A stretch of DNA of 64,000 nt from Plantago ovata (taxonomy: Eukaryota > Streptophyta > Magnoliopsida > Lamiales > Plantaginaceae). Positions 23,416-35,067 of this stretch are shown here, in pieces. Position numbers and translations under genes: made by a program. Location of the stretch: assembly GCA_028274465.1 (NCBI GenBank), contig CM051455.1, positions 88,308,871 through 88,372,870 on the forward strand, given 5' to 3'. Numbering within the stretch: position 1 is the stretch's first letter; each line of letters starts with the position of its first letter. Under the pieces are notes generated by a model, which did not search any database, had not been told where the DNA came from, and saw only the letters and a list, made by a program, of their open reading frames with translations.

Positions 23416-24850
23416 TTCTCTGGATTTGGTTTAGGGTTTTGATACGAGGGTGTCGTTTTGACGATTTGTAGCTGAGTTTGGTACCTTTCATTATCAGATA
23501 GTTTATTTTCGTTTATTAGCGGTCGTTTATTAGCTTTCCTATATTCCCCTTTTCCTTTTCCTTTTCATATATGTAGGATATACTTTTGGGTCGGGCCGTT
23601 TTATATCGAGCTTTCTAACAAGCCGAAGATTTCAACACATCATATCTAGTGGGCTTCCAATACCAAATCAAAATTTCAAAATTTGAATTATCCCCTCTTA
23701 AAATCAAAATATACATATGTCATACATCATTTCTGAATATATACATAGGCACATCGGGTGTATAAAATCCCTAAAGGGATAAACGATCCAGTCGGGTGCC
23801 CCACCCCATCGGGACGCTAGATCCAGGCGGGAATTCCCAACGGGACACCGATCCCAACGGCTCACCTGGGAACAACCGGGGATCCCCATCCCAACGCGCA
23901 ACCACTTCTCACTGAACTTGGTTGCCATGTGCAAAGTCTTTTGAAATCCCACTTCTGTAAAAATTAGGACGCACAAATCCAACCGTGCCTCCAATAGTTC
24001 CCAATTAGAAGGGTGGAATGTGGAATGTAAAAAACGCGATCATTGGCCCCCTACAATATAACGTATTTTTTTCATCCAACCCCCCTACAATATCAAAACA
24101 AAATCATCATAAAAGGGACACCCCCGTTCCTGGAAAAGCCAGTCATTCCATCAATAGTATACACTCCCCAATTATCGGTATTGTAAGGTCTTCTCGAGGT
24201 ATTTCCCGTATCTATTATAAAAAAATATGGATTCGACCAACCAACCTATCGGGACACCCCTATCCCATCGGGCTACCGCTCCCAAAAGGGCCATTCTCTA
24301 ACGCTCTGAATTTTTTTTGAAGTGGTTGGTGTCCCAATCTTGAGAAAATGAAATCGTGGTTATCCATATTTCATTATATGGGCACCTATCCATATCCAAC
24401 CAAACAACCTATCGTGACACCCGTTCCCACCGGTCCGCCCTTCCCCAGGCGGCCCCTCTCATTCTTGAAGTCTTTTAATGTCTTAATCTTGAAAAAAGAT
24501 TGTGGTTATCAACATTCTAATGTTTACCGACATTCTAATGTTATCGACGTTTCTTATTCTTATGTACTAATTAAAAAAAGGAAACAACGGCACAAAATGT
24601 TGACATAAACTTGATATATAAAACAGAGTAACCATCAATTCAGCTAAATACATGGTTAGATCGAGTCAGTAGAAACTAAGAAGTCTTCTAGGAAACAAAC
24701 ATCATACATGCTGCACAAAACAAAGCACCCCTGAGCATTCATAGAGAACGAATAAGACGAGGCCAACTCCAATGTTATGCAGTTTTAAACAGCAAAATGG
24801 TACTATAAATGGCCTATCACAAAAGGTCAGTATCTGGTGCGAGCTGGAAA
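23416..24850. other. Spacer between B3 units with two more CCC-N-GGG clusters
   Basis: No gene. Clusters of the short CCC-N-GGG units seen at 19.1-20.5 kb recur at about 23780-23900 and 24235-24465 (for example CATCGGGACGC, CCAACGGGACACC, ATCGGGACACCCC). The rest is AT-rich. Confidence 0.6.
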
Positions 24851-27236
24851 TCAACGATAGATAACAACATTCCATATTTTCTCATCATTATCATCAGTGT
24901 CAATACGGATCACATCACCTTCCTTGATCTGGTTAGACATTGCAAACTTTGCCCATCCATAGCTCAAAGCACACTTGTTCTGAGTAAGTTCACAGACCAA
25001 CTGATATTTCCCAATTTCATTTCTGTTCACACGGTCAAGAACCCTTACAGTTATGTTATTAACACCATCATCAACATTAAGCAAACCCCACACATGATCG
25101 ATCACCTGCATCAATCATATCTTATTTAGTTTCCAACAAATATATATATTTGATTGCACGTAATGCCATTGATGCAGATACCTACCAATCCATTGAGCTG
25201 ATGTCCTTCCTGAACAGTGGACAAGCAGTAAGTATTGAATTCTTCACTTGACATATCAATAACAACATTACTTCCAAACACTGCTACAACATCAATATCT
25301 GGATCAACAGAGTGTGTGGTTCCAACCACATATGAACCTATATCCACAAAAATAATGTCTTATCAAAGCACCCTAGCAAATGCTTTTATACATAAACCAC
25401 TAATCGAGTACATACCACGAGTATGGTTCTTCATTGGCGAACAAAGTACTCTAGGTGCCCTTTCTATAAATAACAATGGCAGCTTGTCATAAAAAAAAAA
25501 AAAGAGAAGAATGGAGGAAATAGACAACACAAATTAATCAAACAAAACTCACCCTCCCGCGCAGTCGCAACATTGCTAAGCTTGCTTGATATCCCTAGAG
25601 CTGGTACAGCAGTTCAATTTCCCCACACAAGTCATTAACAAGATACTACATATTCAATTAAGCTAATCTGACATACTGACTGATATGGAATTCTAGATAC
25701 TTACTCAATTGCGAAATGCTAGCACCACCATCAATCTGTGCATTCATTGAGCTCCCACCCTCTTATGATATTTATGTTTTAAATACTATTTAGCATGTCA
25801 AGGCAGGTAAAAAATCATAAAACATATAAAAGGTTGTATCCAACCACCGTACCTGCATCAAGTGACGAAAACAGATTCACCACCGCATTCACTACAAGAA
25901 ATCAGCCATTTAGCGACGGAATAGTTGATACGGATACTATCCGTTGCTAAATAGCGAGCGACGGATCACTACATTTAGCGACAGATAGAGACGAAATGCG
26001 CTCTAAGCTCAGTTCGTCATTGGAAAGGGTCAATCCGGCATCAACTTAGCAACGGATAACGTTCATCCGTCGCAAAATTAGTGACGGATAAGTCTATGCG
26101 TCGCTAAGTCTGTTGACCAAAATAAAGAAAATTGAAAAAAAATAAATAAATGAACACATAGCGACGGATAAGTCTATCTGTCGCTAGGTGTCGACTATAC
26201 AGGCGGGATCGTCTGTACAGATTCATTCACTTCTCCATTCAAATCTCTTCAAACCCTAACTCCTTCTCCTCCTATCTCAAATCCACCACCACCACCACCA
26301 CGGATCGGCTCCACCACCACAACCACCACCTCGACCACATCACCACGGTAAGTATCGTGTTTATGTTTTGTATCTTCTTCCGCTTTCTTTTCTGCGAAAT
26401 TTTCTTCTCTCATTTGGTTTTGAATCTGACTCCTTGTTGTATCTTCTCCCCTTTGTTTGTTTGTGTTTCTTGTTTGTATGTAGAGGATTCGACAGTGCCT
26501 CAAATCCACCACTGCCACCACCTCAGATTCTCTGCCCAAATAAAAGGTTAATTTTTGTGCTTAATTATGATTTTTCTAGTTGTAAATTGTTAGATTTTAT
26601 ATGTTGTATAGCAATAATCAGTTTGTTCTTCCATTTTTTTGATTTCTTATTTAATTTTATAAATTTGTTTTAATTAATGAGAGGCTGTTAATTGATTATA
26701 TTAACTGTAATTAGTATAATATAGATTAATTCAATTAAATAAATCTGGTTAATTATGTTAATTAGTTAATTTAATTATTTATATTATTTTGAGTAATTTT
26801 TGGTTTATTAAAGTAGATTGAAATAGATGTAATCTATCAATCTATTCTGGAAATAGACTTTTACGATTTTGGTTAATATTTAATCATTTTATAAAGTGTG
26901 ATGATGATATACATATATTAGTTTGGAAGTGTTGGATTATGCTTACATTGGGTGATAACTAATACTATACGTTTATTGTCGATCAGTAAGCGTTTTATTG
27001 GTTTGCACCCATTTGTAAGCCTTACTGACATTTAAGCGAACTGATTGTATTTAACTGAACACACCATAGGACCAAACTAATAATATGATCATCGCGTGAC
27101 CTACTAATAAATGGACTTTATTTCCTGGTATCCATAGAGTAAACATTACACACTTTCCTTGCTTTCCGAGTCCTCGTCTGTACTTATTAAGTGACAACTT
27201 ATTAACTGACAATAAGTTAACTAACAATCAAGACAA

Positions 27237-27908
27237 TGAACGTCGATGGTCAAGCACAACCCCAGGGCGGCGACGATGGTCAAGCACTACCCCAGGGCGG
27301 CGACAATGGGCTGCCTGTCTTGTCTGTTGGGCAGGGTTCCATGTAAGTTTTGTACTTAAAGTTTGTATTTAATTGTTTTTATATATAGTTGTGGGTATCC
27401 ATAATTATTTTTTAATATGTGTTACAGGTTTCACCCGCCTGAAGCTAATAGAAAGTTGGTTAACATCATCCGTAGAAGATTTCATACGCTTCCAAAGCCA
27501 GGGAGTGGGGGTGAAAGGTGGAGTACGCTTCCTATGTCCGCAAAGGAGCAGTTTTTCGAGGAATTGAAGGTACTTTATTTGTATTTAATAACTTTACGTC
27601 CGCATTCATGATGTTGGGTAGGCAACGCCCATGATTATGTTAGACCGCAACCTTAGGTTATTGAGTAGGCGGCGCTCACTAATTAAGTGTAACATTTAGG
27701 TAAATTGTGTTTCATTTCACTTATGTACATTGAATATATATTGCCGAACTACTACTATATGCCTCCTGCTCATATGGAGGAGTTGTGGAATGCGTTCCTG
27801 GTCCGAGGATCTAGCATCCACATGCATACGATGATGAGAGTCAAAACTGACTGGAGCAAGGAGGGAAAATGGCCCCTATGGATTGACACGGCTTCTCGGC
27901 CGCTGTGG
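27237..27908 (+). pseudogene. CACTA transposase-associated coding remnant (Transposase_24-like)
   Basis: Three exon-like pieces: about 27237-27342 (MNVDGQAQPQGGDDGQALPQ), 27429-27568 between a TTACAG acceptor and a GTACTT donor (FHPPEANRKLVNIIRRRFHT), and about 27720-27908 (YYYMPPAHMEELWNAFLVRG ... SKEGKWPLWIDTASRPLW). The pattern resembles the C-terminal region of plant En/Spm proteins. No catalytic transposase core is present, consistent with an internally deleted element. Confidence 0.5.
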
Positions 27909-28117
27909 TAAGCGTACTGGAACCGAGACCCTCCCCTCATCCAGCCGCACCACCATGCTGGAGGTTTGGGTGGGGTGGAGAACGCAGAGGCAGAGGAGTA
28001 GCTAGTAGTTTTAGTATTTTTAGTTTATGTTCGTACATTGTAGGATTGCATCTCCGTACATTTTGAGATGCTCGTTTTTTATGTTTATGTTCGTACATTT
28101 TAGTATTTCTGTATGTA

Positions 28118-28265
<148 letters not shown>

Positions 28266-29340
28266 GACGGATAGGTTTATCCGTCGCTATTATTTTGCGA
28301 CGGTTGGGTTTAACCGTCGCTTTTTATTTTAGCGACGCCACTTTCGTGACGTCCTATTTAGTGACGGACAATCCGTCGCTAATCGCCTTTAGCGACGGAT
28401 CGCTAACATATAGCGACGGATGACATCCGTCGCTAAAGTGAGTTTTCCTTATAGTGATTGCTGAACTTGGTGGAGTTTGCAGACCCTGGAAAACAAATTA
28501 AAAAAATTAAAAAAATCATTTCAACATGGTGCAAAAGTCATCCTACCACGTCCTATGACACAAAATCGGAATTTTAAATGCTGCGTTCACCATGCATCTG
28601 AGCATTCCTCGAGCTCCCCCCATATCCTACAGTTTTTAAAGCCATAAATGTGTTTTTATTTTACGATAATTGTCTCAAAAAAAATTAAATACATAAATAA
28701 AATGACCATTGTAGTCTTCACCTCTCATGTTCCTCCTAGATGATGAGCCAACAACTGGACTTGCTTCTTGATCACTCCCTTCATTCGGGTACAAGTTAAA
28801 TGCAAGTGGTGGCGATCGAGCATCTCTGCCAACACTAGGACCAAACCAGCTGCGTTTCTTCTTATCTACAATGAATCATTTTTTACAATATTAAGAAACC
28901 ACACCATACAACATCAAATTGTGTTTCACGTATTCTTTTTTTACGTGCAACCGGGTTCTGAGAGCATTGGATAATTTCCTCATGAACTTCGATTCCGTCA
29001 TCAACCTCCATGAAATTAACCACCCGCTTCATCTTCTTACCACTTGATCCATGCCCTTCCTCCACAGCAGCGTTGCGTTTTGGGATCACACGAGGTATGC
29101 CTGTTGCATGTTCCAAGAATTGGACTGAAAAGGTCTTGTCATTGTTGTACTCAAACACTAGAACATCCTCCAGTTTGTATTTTTAGTGGTCACGGAACTG
29201 AGGCCATCCAGCTTCCATCCGCAACCCAATCTGATCAGATGTGAGATACACACGTTCCAGGTGTAGCCATCGCCGGCATCCAAGGTCATCTGAGCATGCA
29301 CAACCAGCTTGTTCGTCTGCACAAAACGCTGGGGGATACG

Positions 29341-30192
29341 CTGCAGTAAAGGTGAAAATTATAATGAGTTTCATCATATCTTGACATCAGAGAGAACACA
29401 CTTATTCAAATACAACGAGAAACTAACAAATCCGAAACAGGTTTTTCTACTCAAAGTAAAGTTTAACAGTTTAACAGGCTTACTATAGACATTACAATAT
29501 TTACACTTTTCAATTACATATCAGGCTGTTTGAGCCTGCTTTTATAGATACATGTCGAACATAGGAAGAACGTTTAATGCCACATATTTACCTTGTCATT
29601 TGTGTTTTACGATCAAAGTTTGCCTTTTCTATAAATTATAATCTTGAATATTCACAACGAAATACAATACAATTATTTTCATCTAGCAGGTTCCGTATAA
29701 ACACAAAAAAAAAAAAAAAAACATAATATCAAAGCCAAACCCCCCCCCCCCCCCTGTGAATGGGAATGTCACATGTACCTTGTGTATTTCAAAAGTCAAG
29801 TATACAAAAATGCCAGACAATGATAACTTTTTTTTTTCATTTTTTTTCCTTCATCTAACAAAGAAACCAAAAACACATTGAAACTCCGTGTGACAAAGTT
29901 TCTTAAGATTATATGGCATAATACATACAAACCCTAGTTAACTAACCACTAAGATCATGAAGCCATACAAAAGGAACAATCAACAACAGTTACAGCTCAA
30001 AAACACCAAACCACATATCTTCATAATGTAGATCATGTACTTGAACCGTCAAATCTACCAAAAACCCCACACGACCATAAAATTTGAAGAAGACAGTATC
30101 TTTTAAATTTTTGACAGAATACAAAGAAACCCAACACACTCAAACTCCATATAACAAAGTTTCTTAAGAATATATGCTATAAAATATACAAA
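29341..30192. repeat. Non-coding spacer with an old tandem duplication
   Basis: No gene. Low-complexity A and C runs lie near 29705-29755. The segment about 29875-29990 (ACAAAGTTTCTTAAGA, ATGAAGCCATA, GGAACAATCAACAAC) recurs at about 30128-30192 and, after the solo LTR, at 31358-31420. The second copy was therefore split by the LTR insertion. Confidence 0.7.
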
Positions 30193-31362
30193 TGATGAAC
30201 GTGTATTTTACAATTTCATTCGAGTCTTTTTCACCAATTTATCTATCCTCTAGGTTAATTTAGCTTATATTTTAGTGCATTTTATTAGAATAGTGTCACG
30301 TTTCCCTTTTCTTTGCATTTTTCAGGTTTTAGGTAAAAAACGTGATTTTCCGGGCAATTATATTGAAGAGAACGAAGAATTGTTGTTCCGAGGACATTCG
30401 TGGAGTATCTAGAAGGTTCCGGATAAGATTTGAGGCCTAGGGGACGAGTTTCAAAGCTTAAAGGTCACTAGAAGGCAAAATCCGAGTCCGAAAAGGAAAA
30501 GAAAACCAAAAACGCGTCTCCACCGACCTGGAGCTCCCAGGCGGTTCGCCCAGTGCCAGGCGATTCGCCCCGTGCATTCCGAACTCCTATATATAGTTGC
30601 ACATGTTTCTACGTTTTTAATACCTGTTCACATAGTTTTGAGGGACGAATTCTCCAGAGCCTGTTCTGGGAAGTCTTAGTATAGGAGACTCTTTTTCTTA
30701 TCAATTTGGAGGATTAAGCATAGCAATTGGACCTCGTTGTTTATCAATTCTTGCTTGTGAGCTAGCAATTCTTCGGAGATTGACAACCTTCGTCGGTAAC
30801 ATTGTATATCACGATTTTTCTACTTTTATTTATCTCTTTCAACATGTTTTCATTCAATCTTGCTTTGATTTCTGTTGATTGCAATTTATCTATGAGTAGC
30901 TAAATCTATCGTTGGTGATAGTATGTGATTTCTTAGCTAGGGTTCTTAATTATGCATGATTGGTTGTAACGCGATTCAGACTTGACTTATTGCTTTATTT
31001 CTTTGATCTATCTAAGCCCTCTATCTTCCTAGTGTTGAATTGAACAGAACACATTGGACAATTCATGATCTTAGATCTCTATGCAAACTTTCAAGTACTT
31101 CATGCACGATTATTAACCTGAAGCTTTGAATGATCATACTATCACTAACTTCCATTATTATTGATAAGAAAATCTGTGCTAAGTGGTTTGTTGAGTTTAT
31201 AGTTTAAGTTAAATTAGATAAAGCTAGTTATAGTCCTTAGAGATCGACACTCGATGTTATTTTACTGCTACACTACGGTTTTCGTTGTAGTTGTGAATTG
31301 CCTTTGGCTAAAAACAAATTTATTTGATTAATTGAGTCTGACAAATTCGGTTCATCAACAAA
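30188..31362 (+). mobile_element. Solo Athila/Tat-like LTR
   Basis: LTR 30193-31357 (1165 bp) begins TGATGAACGTGTATTTTAC and ends GGTTCATCA. The 5-bp duplication ACAAA flanks it on both sides. It is the same family as the LTRs at 47083, 59135 and 63537. A TATATATAG promoter lies at 30588-30596. No internal domain remains. Confidence 0.92.
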
Positions 31363-32790
31363 CCCTAGTAAAGTAACAACTAAGAACATGAAGCCATATA
31401 AAGGAACAATCAACAACACTTGCATCTCACTACACCAAACGAAAAACAAACACCAAAAGCTAACATTGTCATCTGAGCTTTGAAAGGGCATCACTACATA
31501 TACTATATGAAAACATTGCTACAGAATTTTACCAGAAAAGGAGCATCAGTACACTTCATAGTTTTGAGGAAGACATGCTCATTCGAAATCGTTGTAGACG
31601 AAAGCATTTTCACTTGCAGCAGAGAGAAAGTTCTTGATTTTTATGGGGAGGAAGTATGTCTGATAAAGATCTTCTTTTTTCTTAAGTTTCTTCCCTTGAT
31701 AATATATGAAATTGGAGTAAGATATATAATATTATTATATTGAAATTATTATGCTAGTGGAGCACATCCATTCCCTAAGAGAGGTTGAGTGAAGGAGCGG
31801 GTGGAAGCTGGTGAGTCTGAGATAGCTAGTAGAACTCTAGCATGCTACAAATGTCATCTCTCATTAATGAAAAAGGAAAAAGGAGGGAAAGTACACAGCT
31901 ATGCTCTGTACACTGGTCAATCAAGCTAGCACATTTTCCAATTTTTTTTCAAGCAAAATACTCTACGGGCTTTCAATACTCTACTTTCAAACTCTACTCA
32001 CATTTTTGGCTCCAAAAATGATACGAAAATGATACATTTTGATAGCTCAAGTGAGTATACACATAAATTTCTCTTTCCAACATTCCATACATAAATGTCC
32101 TTAAATTCCTTATGATTGTGTATTAAAAGAATTCTTAAAGGAATATATTAAATGCGATGGAATATCACTAAATCATTTAAGGTTGGTCATTTAATTGTTC
32201 AGTTTCGTTGTTTTTTAGCCACTTTCGTACATATCTGATGAAATTTCGAATAAAACTCCCATATTTTTTCTTGCTTTTCCTATTGTCTGATGCATATTTT
32301 TGGTCATTGCATTTTCCCTTGCATGTTAAAAGTCATGGGCTATGAAGGGCATACTATCAATCATACAATCATTTTCTTTAAAAATATACTTGGCAAATAT
32401 CACTATAATTATTAGATTATTACTGATAGGGCCGTTACTGATACTCTCGACTACACAAAGATCCCAATGGGATACAGCTCCCCGGCCGTGCAGTGGATCC
32501 CAAATGAAACCCGATCCCAAAGAGAATCATCCCCCGTTGGGTACACCTAGTTAATGGGTGTTGACATTCAACATATTGTGGTTATACTTCGAAAATACTT
32601 CTTGAATTCATTCTTTTTCTAACTAGAAGTATCCCTACCCATATTAGACAAGTTACAAAAAAACATTTCCAACAGTTTATATAAATGTATTTGCAAAGTA
32701 TCCCTATTTTATGTTTTGGTTGGCCTTTGGATTTAAAAAAGCAGAAACCTGATTAAAAGAAAAAAAATACAAAGGGCGAATTTCGGGCGA
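31358..32790. other. No gene seen
   Basis: AT-rich spacer. A small group of CCC-N-GGG units is present at about 32460-32550 (ATCCCAATGGGATAC, CGATCCCAAAGAG), related to the arrays at 19-24 kb. Short open frames are not supported. Confidence 0.5.
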
Positions 32791-33639
32791 AATTACCCTG
32801 CCGTGATCACTGGATACCAGGGAAACTGAAACCGCCGGGCATACTCACGAGGCGGGAATTGTAAAAATAATGACTAGAAATTTAAAAAAAAAAATCAAAA
32901 TATAATATTTTTTCACAAAAAAATAGCATAATTTATCCGTCGTAAACACTGGATCCTGGTGGGAAATTGAACCCGCCGGGCATGCTCAGCACGCGGGGAT
33001 TATTTTATCCAAAATTGCACTAATGGGCTTCCCACACCAACGGTAATTTTACGGTCCATTGGACATTACCAACTAAAAAGTAAAAAAGTAAAATTACAAT
33101 CGGTTTCAATTACAATCTACTCTCCAACTCGTTTTTTTTCACACGTTTTATTGGAAATGGGCATATTTGAAAAGAATCCAGATTAAAAGAAAAGAAATAC
33201 AAGGGCGAAACCCCGCCGTGATCACTGGATACCGATGGGATACTGAAACCCGCCGGGCACACTCACGAGGCGGGACTTGTGAAAAAATGTCTAAAAATTT
33301 CAAAGAAATACACAAAACACAAAGTTTTTTCACAAAAATAGGATAATTTACCCGTCGTGAACACTGGTTCCCGGTGCGATAATGAACCCGCCGGGCATGC
33401 TCAGCATGCGGGGCTTATTTATCCAAAAATTGCAAATTGCACTAATGGGACATTACCAAATAAAACGTGAAAAAGTAAAATTACAATGACAATCGGTTTC
33501 AATTACAATCTACTATACAACTCGTTTTTTTTCCAACTTGTAATAGGTATATTTGAAAAGGACCGAAATTCGGTTTTTTGGCGAATGCCATCCTGTTTTA
33601 TGCGTCGGCTTTGGGATACTAATAAGCACTTAAAAAAAA

Positions 33640-33649
33640 AAAAAAATAA

Positions 33650-33683
<34 letters not shown>

Positions 33684-33780
33684 GTAATAATAATAATAAT
33701 AACTTGTCTCTCGACTACCTTCCAATTTTGTGTGATAATAAAAGTCTAGTTACAAAAAAAAAAAAAAAAAGAAAAAAATA
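33640..33780 (+). mobile_element. (TAA)n followed by a 5'-truncated LINE end
   Basis: (TAA)n at about 33650-33702 runs directly into ACTTGTCTCTCGACTACC ... AAAAGTCTAGTTAC, the terminal ~50 bp of the LINE at 34350-38303, then an A-rich tail. A severely truncated insertion, or an array copy of one. Confidence 0.7.
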
Positions 33781-34102
33781 TTATTAATAATAATAATAAT
33801 GAGAGAATTTACCAGCCTTGATCACTGGCATCCCGATGGGATATTGAACCCGCCGGACATGCTCAGCATGCGGAGCTTATTTTTCCAAAATTGCACTAAT
33901 GGGACCTTACCAAATAAAAAGTCAAAAAGTAAAAATATAATGACTATCGGTTTCAATTACAATCTCCAACTCGTTTTTTTTTCCAACTTGTAATTGGTAT
34001 ATTTGAAAAGGATCTAAATTCAGATTTTTGGCGAATGCCATCCTGTTTTATGCGTCGGCTTTGGGATACTAAGAAGCACTTAAAAAAATTTAAAAAAATA
34101 AA

Positions 34103-34358
<256 letters not shown>

Positions 34359-34407
34359 ATAAGAATAAGTTTTAGATGTGAATAATAAGAATAAGAATAA
34401 TCATAAG

Positions 34408-34482
34408 ATGAGAGACAAGGATCGCTTTCGCTCTGGCGATCATAATCGCGATGGGGGCCGCCGTCGCCCTTTCCGCCGGTAG
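34408..34482 (+). CDS. 24-residue basic ORF at the LINE 5' end
   Basis: ATG to TAG encodes MRDKDRFRSGDHNRDGGRRR and four more residues; Arg/Asp/Gly-rich. It is followed 20 bp later by TTTCAG|GTAAGCG, a good donor, and a pyrimidine-rich stretch. It may be an upstream ORF or the first exon of a captured host gene. No function can be assigned. Confidence 0.35.
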   Translation: MRDKDRFRSGDHNRDGGRRRPFRR

Positions 34483-35067
34483 TGTCTCGTCCGTCCAATT
34501 TCAGGTAAGCGTGGTATTTCCTCTTCCCCTCCTCCTCTCTGTGCCGTGTTTTCTTTCGAGGTTTGCAGCGTCAGTGGGTCAATTGCGCTTGATCGGCCGT
34601 TTCCTTTTGTGTTTGGGTTTGCTGGGTTGGCTCTGTTTTGTGTGTGTGTTGGCCGCAGCGTTTCCGGTGTGCGGTTGTGTTTGCAGTGGTTGTTTGGGTC
34701 GGCCGGTGACGGTTTCTTGCTTGGCCGGAATCGTTCGCTTTTCTGTTCTGTTTGGTGGCTGGCCGGATTTGGGGGTCTGTTTCTGCTCTTTTTCTTGCCG
34801 GATTTGGGTGTCTCTGTTTCTTGCCGATTTTGGTAGCTTTTCTGTTTGTGTGGTGGCTGGACGGCCGTGGTCTCTGCTGGGTCAGTGTTACTGTGTTTTC
34901 TCTCCTCTGGTCATTTCGGGACTGTGTCTGCATTGCAGCAGTGTGTGGGGTTGAGTTGTGGTCTTCTTTTGACTGCTGTTTTGTGACAGTGTGTGGGGTT
35001 GAGTTGTGGTTTTCTTTTGGCTTCTGCTCTGTGACAGTGGGTGTGTTCTCTTCTGTTTTTCCTGATC

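Noticed and set aside
29700-29760. A18 and C17 runs as a retroposon tail
   Set aside because: No element body or target duplication could be tied to them; kept only as low-complexity sequence.
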